64,000 nt of DNA, from positions 27,901,401 through 27,965,400 of the forward strand of contig OY754472.1 of the NCBI GenBank assembly GCA_963575645.1. Reading direction: 5' to 3'. This stretch comes from Xanthostigma xanthostigma (lineage: Eukaryota; Arthropoda; Insecta; Raphidioptera; Raphidiidae). Positions 55,206 to 64,000 of this stretch are shown here, piece after piece; the first letter of the stretch is position 1; every line of letters starts with the position of its first letter. A model generated the notes under the pieces. That model was not told where the DNA came from and did no database searches. It saw only the letters and a program-made list of their open reading frames with translations. The position numbers and the translations under genes were made by a program.

Positions 55206-56585
55206 TATTCTATAATATAATGTTTTTGATCAAAAATGATACGAGCCGCTACTGCACATCACACATTTTACGAAAAACAATTTACTTCCACTGTAAAAGT
55301 TTGTGTTGGTGGTTCCATCTATGAATCATTTTTAGTAAACATAACTCAAAAAACATCAGTTTAGAAAATCTAGAATTTCTATGGAAAATCTTTTTCAATC
55401 TTTGGTGTTAATGCTTCAAAATAAACTAGAAACATGCACCATTCTTCCCACATGACTTTTAACGAAGTTTTTACAGTTTATTTGACCTAAATAAGCGAAT
55501 AAAAATCGGGTAAAAACGAGAATTTAGCATAACTTTTACACAAATTTTTGTACAGAAAAAAATTAATTTGTTAAAAATTATTGAGCAAGCCAAATTTGTC
55601 AATATTTTTGACACCAATTTGCGAAGAAAAAACTGTAAAATTTTAATTTGCCTTCCCGTAATTTGAAATCTCGTGACATACTGTAAAGAAATATTGACGA
55701 ATATGGCGTTTTTTGATTAAATTTTTAGTGCAAAAAAATGTGTTTTCTTAAATTTTTAAGCAGCAAGCCAAATTTTATGAACTTTAATGCTCTATCACAG
55801 CTAATAAAAACAGTAGTAAAATGAATTTTGTGGCCACAATTTGAAATTTCCCGAGTGCGTATTTTACAATCTGCGTACACAGTCACCTTAAGTGAAATCA
55901 GCTTTTCATAGGAGATACATGTAAAAAATGTAGTACCTATCTAGTTCGTAATGATAACATCGGGTGACTGTTAAGATTCGCTGGTCGCTCGTTTTAGCAT
56001 AATATCAGTTTAGAATTTGTTTATAATATTAGTATAGATAATATAAAAATTCTGTGTGAAAAGCTATATAACTATTAACTATAAGCTTTGAGAGAGAGCG
56101 ATAGGGGGTCAAGCTAAATGCCTGCATGATGTTACACCTTACACGGAGGGAGGATAGTAAAAAAACGGAAAAAAACAATACGTGGTTTGTGGACGACCCC
56201 TTACCAAATGGTAGGTCTGGCAAAAGAAAGGTTTTCTTTAACCTATAAATAAACCCAGGAATAAGAGACCGAAATATAAGAACATAGGTACATCAGGAAC
56301 ATTTTTGACATCAGGATCAGGAATTCATAAACATGAATAAAAATATAAGCTATAGTTTGAATTTTGGCATTACATCAAAAATGCTTGTAAAAAAATATGT
56401 GTATCGCAGTAGGTACTTGTGTTCTAAAATTAAAGCTCACAACGTTGACACGTGCTGTCGCGATCTATTGTTCAATTTTTTTTTAGTTTCGTCTTTTGAC
56501 GTAAAATTATATAAGTATGCGTTATGACAGCTAAAATAAATTAATTAATGCGTGTACTATTGGATTCTGTCCGAATCATTTTTAT
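55206..56585. other. Intron, nothing recognised
   Basis: A+T-rich. TTATAATATTAGTATAGATA at 56022 resembles the tail of the repeats at 56590 and 58171. No exon was found. Confidence 0.4.
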
Positions 56586-56589
56586 AATA

Positions 56590-56916
56590 TCCCGCCTGGT
56601 TTCACCCGGGTGCAAAAGAACAAATGAGGAGGGGGGACATGAGTACGCAAGTTCATCTTCGTTTACCGAGATGAATGTTGTGTCCAAATTTTATCGAAAG
56701 TTTTTGTCGGACGGACAAATTTTGAGTTACATTTTGCAACAATTTTCATTGATGTTCCGCTCCTATTGGTCGTAGCGTGATATTATATAGCCTATAGCCT
56801 TCCTGGATAAATGGGTTATCCAACAAAAAAAATAAATCAATTCGAACCAGTAGTTCGTGAGATTAGCGCGTTCAACCAAACAAACAAATCCTTCAGCTTT
56901 ATATATTAGTATAGAA
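56590..56916 (+). repeat. RTE-type LINE tail or dependent SINE (copy 1)
   Basis: From CCCGCCTGGTTTCACCCGGG to CAGCTTTATATATTAGTATA. It shares every block with 58171-58535, including CGAACCAGTAGTTCGTGAGA and TTAGCGCGTTCAACCAAACA. This tail type is widespread in insects. No coding frame. Confidence 0.65.
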
Positions 56917-57763
56917 ATATGAATAAATTAGTTTTTTTATCGTTCTGCGTCTTCGCTTGCGCGTGAACTTCAATTTTTTCCGCATCAATGTAGGTTTTGC
57001 CGAGAAACGCGAAGCCTACTAGCGCTGGCAGTGGGTAATGGAGAATTATTGAACTCACTTTTTATGGAAATCGCGACATGTTTCTATGGTATAAGTCAAA
57101 AACTTTAGTTGCCATGATGTGTCAAAAAAAATGTAATAAGGAAAACTGATGTTAATTTTATGTAGGTACCATAAAATTCATATTGTAAACCATTATATAA
57201 ATAGCATAACATAAAAGGTATGTGAGAATTATTTATTTATGAATTGTGACGTACAATATATAAAAAATTATTTTGTTTACACTGACAGCGGAACGACAAA
57301 TTATGGCGCCAATGGTCTTTATTTTACTTATTCGCCATCAGCGCAACAGCCCGGAACACATCAAGCATTTCCAGATTGCTTAGTTTAGCCCACGTTTTCT
57401 TTGTAATTAAAAAACTCCATAAAATTCTAACTATTTTCACTTTTAATAAACATTGCTCACTGACATACGGAAAATTTGAGATTGAAGTTTCCCCTAGTGA
57501 TCACCACAAACGCTCGCATCGAAACATTTGTAACTGCGCCTCCTTGCACATAACCTATAGGTATACCTTTATTAAAGAGTAACTGGTATAAAATGTACTT
57601 TTTGAGTGATGTCGATAGAAATTGAGACAATAATTTATTATAGAAGCGCGTTCATATAAAATAACCACATGTGCATTTTGAAAATTAAGTGAAAAGCATC
57701 TATTTTGTAGGAGGTACGTGTAAAAAATATTAGTATATAGGTCTGGTATACCATACCTTGTAA

Positions 57764-57917
57764 GTTCGTTCCTAGCCGCCAGCAAACGGTTCCGAAACCG
57801 CCACCCGCATGCGCACTAGGTAAAACGAAGCTGTTAGTGGCGATTTTAGAACACGTTTTACCTACTGCGCATGCGGGTGACGGTTTCGGAACCGTTTGCT
57901 GGCTGCTTGGAACGAAC
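57764..57917. mobile_element. Hairpin MITE, GTTCGTTCCAAGCAGCC-type ends (copy 1)
   Basis: 154 bp, almost wholly palindromic. GTTCGTTCCTAGCCGCCAGC at the left, its complement GCTGGCTGCTTGGAACGAAC at the right, with a TACTGCGCATGCGGGTGACG block inside. Flanking CTTGTAA / CTTGTGA may be a target duplication. Confidence 0.85.
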
Positions 57918-57986
57918 CTTGTGAGTAATGGTATTTCGACTCGCGTTTCTTAAAAACCGGTAATGTACATTTTAATTTAAAATATT

Positions 57987-58142
57987 AGGTTTGTTCCAAG
58001 CAGCCAGCAAACGGTTTCGAAACCGTCACTCGCGTGCACAGTAGCTAAAACGTTCTAAAATCGCCATTAACAGCTTTGTTTTACCTACTGTGCATGCGGG
58101 TGACGGTTTCGTTACCGTTTGCTGGCTGCTTGGAACGAACTT
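57987..58142. mobile_element. Hairpin MITE (copy 2)
   Basis: 156 bp. AGGTTTGTTCCAAGCAGCCA mirrors TGGCTGCTTGGAACGAACTT. It lies only 69 bp from copy 1. Confidence 0.85.
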
Positions 58143-58170
58143 ATTATGTCACATCGTGTCGGATAATAAC

Positions 58171-58535
58171 CCACTAGCGGTCCCGCCCGGTTTCACCCGG
58201 GTGCAAAAGAACGAATGGGGGTGAGAGACATGAGTATGCATGTTCATCGTAGTTTACCGAGATGAATGTTGTGTCCATGATCGGAGTTACCGTTCAAAAG
58301 TTTTTGTCAGACAGACAAATTTAGAGTTACATTTTGCAACATTTTTCATTGATGCTCCGCTCCTATTGGTCGTAGCGTGATATTATATTATAGCCTATAG
58401 CCTTCCTCGATAAATGGACTATCTAACAAAAAAAAAATTCAATTTGAACCAGTAGTTCCTGAGATTAGCGCGTTCAATCAACCAGACAAACAATCAAACT
58501 CTTTAGCTTTACCTATATGTATATTAGTATAGATT
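58171..58535 (+). repeat. RTE-type LINE tail or dependent SINE (copy 2)
   Basis: Starts CCACTAGCGGTCCCGCCCGG and ends TATGTATATTAGTATAGATT. Same strand and order as 56590-56916. Confidence 0.65.
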
Positions 58536-59035
58536 ATGACGCTAAACAAAAAAAACTAATCCTAAGAAAAGCAGCGATACTTGCAATAACTGAACCCCAA
58601 CCCGATAAGTATAGGCAATAATCTACGTAAATGAAAATATTGAGGACAGTGCATTAATTTGTATGTGCATTTTATTTGTATCTTTATTAATGCATTCAAC
58701 ACAGTCGAACACGTGATATAATAGCACGTGTTTTTGGACGCGATAGTCACCATACAATAACACGTCACAAGTGGGGTTACGGCGGTTACGGCCCTGCACC
58801 CCTGTGCCTGCATGTTGTGTATCTTGCCGCCGCGTCGATGTTGGTGTGTTCTTCTCCCTCCAACGAGGCACAGTGGGGCGAACTAGAAGGAGAAGTCAGT
58901 GAGAAGAGAACTTGAAAAGAGAGAAACGAAATGATAAATACAGGGCTTCCTATATTAAATTATAATAAAATTTCGATGCATGACTATAATGAAAATAATA
59001 TTATTGTAGCATCTCAATAGTAATTTACAAAATTG
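58536..59035. other. Intron, nothing recognised
   Basis: Locally more G+C (58720-58880), with overlapping minus-strand frames that have no family resemblance. Confidence 0.4.
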
Positions 59036-59036
59036 A

Positions 59037-60860
59037 ATAGTTTTTAGGGTTCCCTACCGTAGGCTCTAACGGGACCCTACTGTGGCAACGTCTGTCCGTT
59101 CGTCCATCTGTCATCTTCTAACTTCTAAATGAAATGAGATATCGCTTTGAAATTTACACAATAAGATGTAAATTCTTGCCCCAAAGAAAAAAATCGTATT
59201 CAAAATTATAAAAACTTATTTGAAGGGGGCGCCATACATGCTGGCCGTGGTTTTTTTTCAAATTCTACGTACGCTTGTGGGGTATCGTTGGAAAGATCAG
59301 AAAATTAAAATTCCAAAACAATAAGTTTTTTTAACTTCGTTTTTAGGGTTCCGTACCCGAAGGGTGCTCAAACGGGACCCTATTACTAAGCCTCCGCTGT
59401 CCGTCTGTCCGTCTGTCTGTCTGTCTGTCAGCGGGCTGTATCTCAAGAACCGTAATAGGTAGAGAGTTGAAATTTTCACAGAGTGTGTATTTCTATTGCC
59501 GCTAGAACAACAAATAATTAAAAACCCCCCAAAACTCCCAAAAGAGGAGCAAACTAAGTTTTTTGCTTATAATTCGCTCAATTTAAATCAGATCGTTTCG
59601 AGACCTGTCTTAAACGAAAGAGGAGAAAATTTTACATAAATTTTGTATAACAGAATTCGTCGAAACACTTTTTTTCTACAGCTTTATATAGAAATATAAT
59701 GTATAAATTCAATTTTGTCTAATCCATAGCATACACGGAGATCGTCTGTCTTCGTTTGTTGCATAGTGTACTATGGGAATTTAAATATTGCGTATGTTTT
59801 GTCTTAAAAAAAAGATTGCATTTGTTCAAAAACGAATGTCATTTCAAATATTAGTCAGTCTTTTGACATTAGTATTTTGTGAAATGCAACGCCTTCTGAG
59901 TTAACGATTTGAATAACTAATTTTAATTATTAGAACATATTGCTTTGACAGATGCAAACGTCATTTTTTACATTTTTTACCATTCCAACACCATGGATGA
60001 GCGGAATGAAACCAAATTTTGGGAGGATGTTTGATATGCAAATATGAAGAGGCCTATTGTTTTTGAGAGACGTCGGCGCAAGCGCAAAAGAAATATATAT
60101 TATAATGTTGTTTTTATAAGATAATAGTATACTTTTCATAAAGGCGTATTATTTTGTTTTACAGGAGTTTTGTAAAATAAATTTTTGAAAAAAATCGGGC
60201 ATGCGTAGAAGAAATATATACTATAAGGCTGTTTTTTATATAATAACGGTATACTTTTCATTACGGTTTATTATTCTATCTATGTTTACAAAAGTTTTGT
60301 AATTATTTTGGGAAAAATTGGCGCATGCGCAAAAGAAATATATGCAATAACGTTGTTTTATATAATAATAGTATATATTTTATAATGGTTTATTATTCTA
60401 TTTTAAAAGAAAGTTTTGTAAAAAGTTTTAGGGGGAAAGGCGGCGCATGCGCAGAAGAGATATGTGCTATAACATTGTTTTTATATAATAATGGTATACT
60501 TTCATAATGGTTTAATATTCTAAAGTTTTGTATTTTTTTTTTTTTTTTTGGGAAATCGGCGCATGCGCAACAGAGATATTTGCCATAACGTTGTTATTTG
60601 ATATAATGGTATATTTATCAAAACTTTATATTATTTTATTCTACAAGAAATTTTTGTAAAAAAGTGTTTATAATATAAAAACGCCGGGGTGAATTATGTA
60701 AAATTTCACGCCTTGAAATTCTTGAACTACTTGCATACTCCCACTGGTTACATATTGTTATAGCGCCTCTCTTGTTTCTTTTACAAAAGTATTTAAAAAG
60801 TACATAGTGTACGGAACCCTTCGTGTGCGAGTCCGACTCGCACTTGACCGGTTTTTTTTT
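59037..60860. repeat. GGGTTCCGTACC-family repeat(s) with nested material
   Basis: Two heads follow each other (TTTTTAGGGTTCCCTACCGT at 59040; TTTTTAGGGTTCCGTACCCG at 59339, with a (GTCT)n tract at 59402). The matching tail, GTACGGAACCCTTCGTGTGC then CGCACTTGACCGG, is at 60808-60852. Between them are an inverted GGCAAATTCTG-type fragment (59565-59690) and a GCGCATGCGCA-family element (about 59810-60670). Confidence 0.7.
60040..60670. repeat. Five tandem units of the GCGCATGCGCA block
   Basis: Units of about 120 bp, each with GGCGCATGCGCARAAGARAT or a variant, then TATAACGTTGTTTTATATAA and ATGGTATACTTTTCATAA, recur near 60070, 60195, 60315, 60440 and 60560. Most other copies of this element in the window have one such unit; the reversed copy near 26.8-27.1 kb has about three. 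Confidence 0.75.
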
Positions 60861-60961
60861 TTTTCTTTTTTTTAATTTTCATTTTTAATGAACTGCTTTC
60901 GGCAAAAAACTTGTATCTGGTATAAGTGGTATAAGCATAAAGTGCTTTCAAAGGGAGGTTC

Positions 60962-61141
60962 CAGTGGCGGATCCACGGGGGGGGGTCGGGTCCAACCCCC
61001 CCCCCCCCCTTCCAGAGAATCAAAAATTAAAATCTTACTGCGCGATAAAAAAAGCTTTTCATGTTTTTCATGAATTCTCCGCAAAAGGAGTAAAAATTTT
61101 TCAAGACCCCCCCCCTTGCCGTAATCCTGGATCCGCCACTG
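60962..61141. mobile_element. 180-bp hAT MITE with CAGTGGCGGATCCA ends
   Basis: Terminal repeats CAGTGGCGGATCCA / TGGATCCGCCACTG with a perfect GGAGGTTC duplication (60954-60961 and 61142-61149). G runs and C runs (GGGGGGGGT, CCCCCCCCCCCCCC) flank the interior and explain the Gly/Pro-rich shadow frames. Confidence 0.93.
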
Positions 61142-61149
61142 GGAGGTTC

Positions 61150-61495
61150 GTATCCCTTGACCCGCTTTAATTTGTTAAAACAAGAAACTTTAATACCTAT
61201 ATTATTTTAATAATGATTTGATGTTGGGGCCTTAAATTAGGACTCAAATATCAGATGTGAGTTCACAATAAATTACGAACATATTGCTACACTTCATAGA
61301 CGCTGATAATAAACCTTAGATGAGCGTCTATGATCTACAATTTAATCTGATACACTTCACTCTTATCCCGGAAGCGTGAGCATCCCGGAACTGTCGCTCA
61401 CACGCAAATTTTTGCATGTCACTCCGAAGTGCATTGTTGTGTTACGTTATAAATTCGTATAGATTACCTACTCACAAAAAAGTACACGTCAGTAT
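61150..61495. other. Intron, nothing recognised
   Basis: No exon or bounded repeat was seen. Confidence 0.4.
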
Positions 61496-61668
61496 AGGTT
61501 TGTTCCAAGCAGCCAGTGAACGGTAACAGAACCGTCACAGTCTTGCTACTGCGCAAGACTGTTATGCGCAGTAGCTCAAAAATCGATATAAACTGTTTGT
61601 TTCGTTTTAGCTACTGCGCAAGAAGGTGACGGTTCTGTTATCGTTCTCTGGCTGCTTGGAACAAACCT
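61496..61668. mobile_element. Hairpin MITE, AGGTTTGTTCCAAGCAGCC ends (copy 3)
   Basis: 173 bp. AGGTTTGTTCCAAGCAGCCA at the left and GGCTGCTTGGAACAAACCT at the right. The middle block TACTGCGCAAGACTGTTATG is itself duplicated in inverse. Confidence 0.85.
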
Positions 61669-62267
61669 AGCATCATTCCAGTTTTTCTCTAAAATAATAA
61701 GTTTTAAATAATTAATTATCTGAAAGTCATCGTTAATTAAATATTTACTAAGTTAACCTTTCGTATACCAATACTGTATTACGAATTGACAAGGTGACAG
61801 TATACTGCGAATGACCTTATTTGACCTCGATTTTACGCGGCTAGAGATATTACTTATGGAGTGCTAGTCTGGGTTGTACGAGACAAGTTCCGGTAAAAAG
61901 AGACAGGGACGATCTGTTGAAATCTTCCGTCTTCGTCGCGTTTATTACGGTCTATAAAGTGTGCGGTGCAAATTTCAGAAACGAAAAAGCTCAAATTTTT
62001 AGTGACGGAAAAATAATATTTCAAACTATTTTGTTGTTTGATGAATTATTTGTAAATACTTTATGTTAATTTCGTTTGCGTTTTAGTTTTTCTATAAATC
62101 TATAAAGTCGTATGATTTCTGATGTTTTACTATTCGCTGACTTCGTGACGGAACCACCGCCTATTCTCTCTATTAAAACGTTGCGTCAAATGAGTACTTT
62201 TCAAAAAACGACCGTATTTTTCGGACCTCAAATTTATAAGATGGTTTTTAGAAAAATATATTTTAAT
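61669..62267. other. Intron, nothing recognised
   Basis: No exon or bounded repeat was seen. Confidence 0.4.
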
Positions 62268-62782
62268 TAGTGATGTGCCGGATATCCGTATCCGCGGATA
62301 TCCGAAGGAGAATAAAGATCCGTATCCGTTAGTTTTTGGCGGATCTTTTACCTTATTAATTTTCAATTCATAGATGAAATTTTATATATATAGATGATTA
62401 GATAATAATGAAAACCTGTTAATATCCATTTAGATTATTTTTTATTTTTTTAAATCGTATTTGGCACCTTTATATTGCAAACATTTATCGTCGTGACTAC
62501 CATACTAATAGTGCAACTCAAAGGTACTAAATCAACTATCTTTATAATGATATATTGCACATCGATCTTTGGAAAGAGACAATCTGTTATGAGAGTTAAC
62601 TCTTAAAGAGGTCAATAACTTTTTCCCATAACTGATAGTCTCTTTCCAAAGGTCGATGTGCAATATTTACCGGCGCGTACTCTAAGAAAGTTAAGATCCG
62701 TATCCGCGGATCTTGAAACCAAAAATCCGTATTCAGATCCGTATCCGCGGATATACATTTTTAACGATCCGGCACATCATTA
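62268..62782. mobile_element. hAT MITE, TAGTGATGTGCCGGAT ends (copy 3, uninterrupted)
   Basis: 515 bp with ends TAGTGATGTGCCGGATATCC and the complement of GATCCGGCACATCATTA (one mismatch). Perfect ATTTTAAT duplications lie at 62260-62267 and 62783-62790. The hairpin TCTTTGGAAAGAGACAATCT and its complement lie in the middle. It represents the undisturbed form of copies 1 and 2. Confidence 0.92.
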
Positions 62783-62856
62783 ATTTTAATGTTAATTTCG
62801 GATCATATTTTTTGTTATTGTTAACATAAATTTAGAGACGATTTATTGAAAAAAAA

Positions 62857-62965
62857 TATTTTAATGTTACCTTTGGACCATAAGACGCACCCAAAATTTG
62901 AGTCCATTTTTTTATGTAAAAAGGTGCGTCTTATAGTCCGAAAAATATGGTAATAATTTTTAAGT
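62857..62965. repeat. Fragment of a GGACTATAAGACGCACC repeat
   Basis: CATAAGACGCACCCAAAATT is mirrored by AAGGTGCGTCTTATAGTCCG about 60 bp on: a small hairpin element. A related fragment is at 38780-38870. Confidence 0.55.
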
Positions 62966-63311
62966 GAAACCTTTGTCGAGACTTTTATACCCAGATCATA
63001 GCGCACGGAGCGCGCCGGCCAAACTCTCAAAAAGAATACTTTGCCACTTTGCTATATGTATTTACACGAACCATTTCGAGCCTTTTTCGACCCTCTTCTA
63101 TCTCCGAGGATTTTATTAAAAGAGAAAATTATAGATACCGACATTGCTGTACATTTATCGACTGATATTGAATATCGGCCACATGGTCGATATGACCGAT
63201 AACCGATTTTTTGGGTCCCGCTAACAGTGTATATGTCGTATATTATGTACTTACTATGTATAAAAATATAACAAAAGTTTTTATCTAATTAATAAATATC
63301 TTTGTTTTCAG

Positions 63312-63642
63312 AAGAGAGTCCAATTCACAATGGTCATTCATATGCAGCTACGGCACCTTCAACGGCTGCAACATTTCGGAATATAAGCGGAGTAACAGCG
63401 AGTACATTTCCTGTAACGCTAGTACAACCGAACGGTGCTAAAAATGTCACTGCTACCTTGTTGCCGTTCGGTGCTGCAGCTTCCACCGGGAGTCCTGGCA
63501 ATCGTGTGGCAGCTACCACAACCCATCACCATCAACAGATCAGCAACGGACAACATAGGGTGGCCATCTCTGAGACAAGGATGCACGATGGTCCAACTCC
63601 GCTCGTTGTCGATGAAGGAAATGAAATTAAGAGACGAAATGG
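63312..63642 (+). CDS. Mnt: Mnt, middle exon (linker between N-terminus and bHLHZ)
   Basis: Acceptor TTTGTTTTCAG at 63311, donor ATGG/GTGAGT at 63642. In phase with the single G from either upstream exon it reads E-ESPIHNGHSYAATAPSTA, and continues Thr/Ala/Ser/Pro-rich to VVDEGNEIKRRNG. This low-complexity, proline/threonine-rich stretch matches the poorly conserved region between SID and bHLH in Mnt proteins. It would be disordered. It leaves two bases (GG) that join A at 63722 to make Gly. The upstream Met at 63302 lies in the intron and is not a start. Confidence 0.88.
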
Positions 63643-63721
63643 GTGAGTTTTTTTTTTTTTCTTTTTGAAATCGAAGGTAATTATGTAATTTGTTGTTATT
63701 ACTTTAATTATTAATTTTTAG

Positions 63722-64000
63722 ACCGTGTTTATTGCGATCAGGGACGCGAGAAGTACATAATAAACTAGAAAAAAACCGGCGCGCTCATCTAAAAGAGTGT
63801 TTTGAAGTATTAAAACGTCAATTACCACCGCAGGCTGATGAAAAAAAATCATCAAACTTAAGTATTTTACATTCGGCATTGCGTCACATTCAGTGCTTGA
63901 GACGGAAAGAACGAGAATATGAACACGAAATGGAAAGGCTTGCAAGGGAGAAGATAGCTCTGCAGCAGAGACTAGCCTCATTAAAAAAGGAACTGTCAGC
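63722..64000 (+). CDS. Mnt: Mnt, bHLH-leucine-zipper exon (runs off the window)
   Basis: After a TTTTTAG acceptor the exon encodes PCLLRSGTREVHNKLEKNRR, then AHLKECFEVLKRQLPPQADE and so on to KIALQQRLASLKKELS at the window edge. VHNKLEKNRR contains the His-x3-Glu-x3-Arg triad of class B bHLH proteins, which read CACGTG. Helix 1 is about AHLKECFEVLKRQLP, the loop PQADEKKSS, helix 2 NLSILHSALRHIQCLRRKER. It passes straight into the zipper (EYEHEMERLAREKIALQQRL). EYEHEMERLAREKIA is a strong Mnt signature. The domain dimerises with Max-type partners. No stop or frameshift in view. The C-terminal part of the gene lies outside. Confidence 0.95.

Larger units (their letters stand above)
24637..63311 (+). 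other. 38.7-kb first coding intron of Mnt, largely repeats
   Basis: It runs from the donor GTAAGTCATC to the acceptor TTTTCAG at 63311. It hosts most of the mobile elements listed separately, plus the candidate alternative first exon at 40625-40757. No other protein-coding host exon was recognised. Confidence 0.85.

Noticed and set aside
60888-61170. Gly/Pro-rich frames on both strands
   Set aside because: Produced by G and C runs in a 180-bp hAT MITE.
63302-63311. Met at 63302 as an Mnt start
   Set aside because: It lies in the intron side of a clear TTTTCAG acceptor.

Overview
This is a 64 kb piece of an insect nuclear genome. It is A+T rich, has introns with GT/AG borders and is crowded with transposable elements (TEs). 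I place it in the insects from the protein exons and from repeat types common in insects (hAT and pogo-like MITEs, Helitron ends, Penelope-like fragments, RNase H-bearing LINEs). I cannot settle the order: the repeat ends would fit Lepidoptera or Hemiptera.

Two host genes are supported, both on the + strand. (1) Positions 1-11,013 hold the 3' part of the gene for the phosphorylase b kinase gamma catalytic subunit. Five coding exons (1770-1876, 2040-2137, 4494-4580, 6057-6215, 10842-10976) encode the end of the kinase domain and the calmodulin-binding tail. The start of the gene lies left of the window. (2) From 24,435 (possibly from about 16.2 kb) to beyond the right edge lies the 5' part of Mnt, the Max-binding bHLH-zipper repressor. 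One exon carries the N-terminal Sin3-interaction motif (24435-24636), a middle exon is at 63312-63642, and the bHLHZ exon starts at 63722. About 38.7 kb of intron separates the first two.

The most interesting gene-level signal is a short exon at 40625-40757 inside that intron. It opens with its own ATG, has an in-frame stop just upstream, ends at a consensus donor, and has the phase needed to join the middle Mnt exon. It would give an Mnt protein whose Sin3-interaction motif is replaced by a basic WMPPPKKKWIKHYF segment. A second is an 87-nt, phase 0-0 exon in the kinase gene (4494-4580) that adds a Ser/Arg-rich segment and could be skipped without a frameshift.

The rest is mostly repeats. 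hAT elements with perfect 8-bp target duplications: 14319-15247, 25293-25830, 37023-38234, 41456-41990, 42624-43634, 60962-61141, 62268-62782. More degenerate hATs: 44475-45122, 52207-52431 and a transposase remnant near 50 kb. Pogo-like MITEs: 12906-13150 and 20829-21228. Helitron-like elements: 48412-49159 and an 82-bp one at 52986-53067. A 5'-truncated LINE: 7927-9447 (minus). A solo LTR: 42820-43438. Penelope-like fragments with hammerhead-like cores: about 12.9-13.6 and 27.3-27.7 kb. Very long inverted repeats: 22038-23246, 6613-7549, 28596-29788, 45358-47087. Several minisatellites. Many elements are nested, so insertion order can be read directly.

I saw no rRNA, intact tRNA, CRISPR or prokaryotic-type gene.
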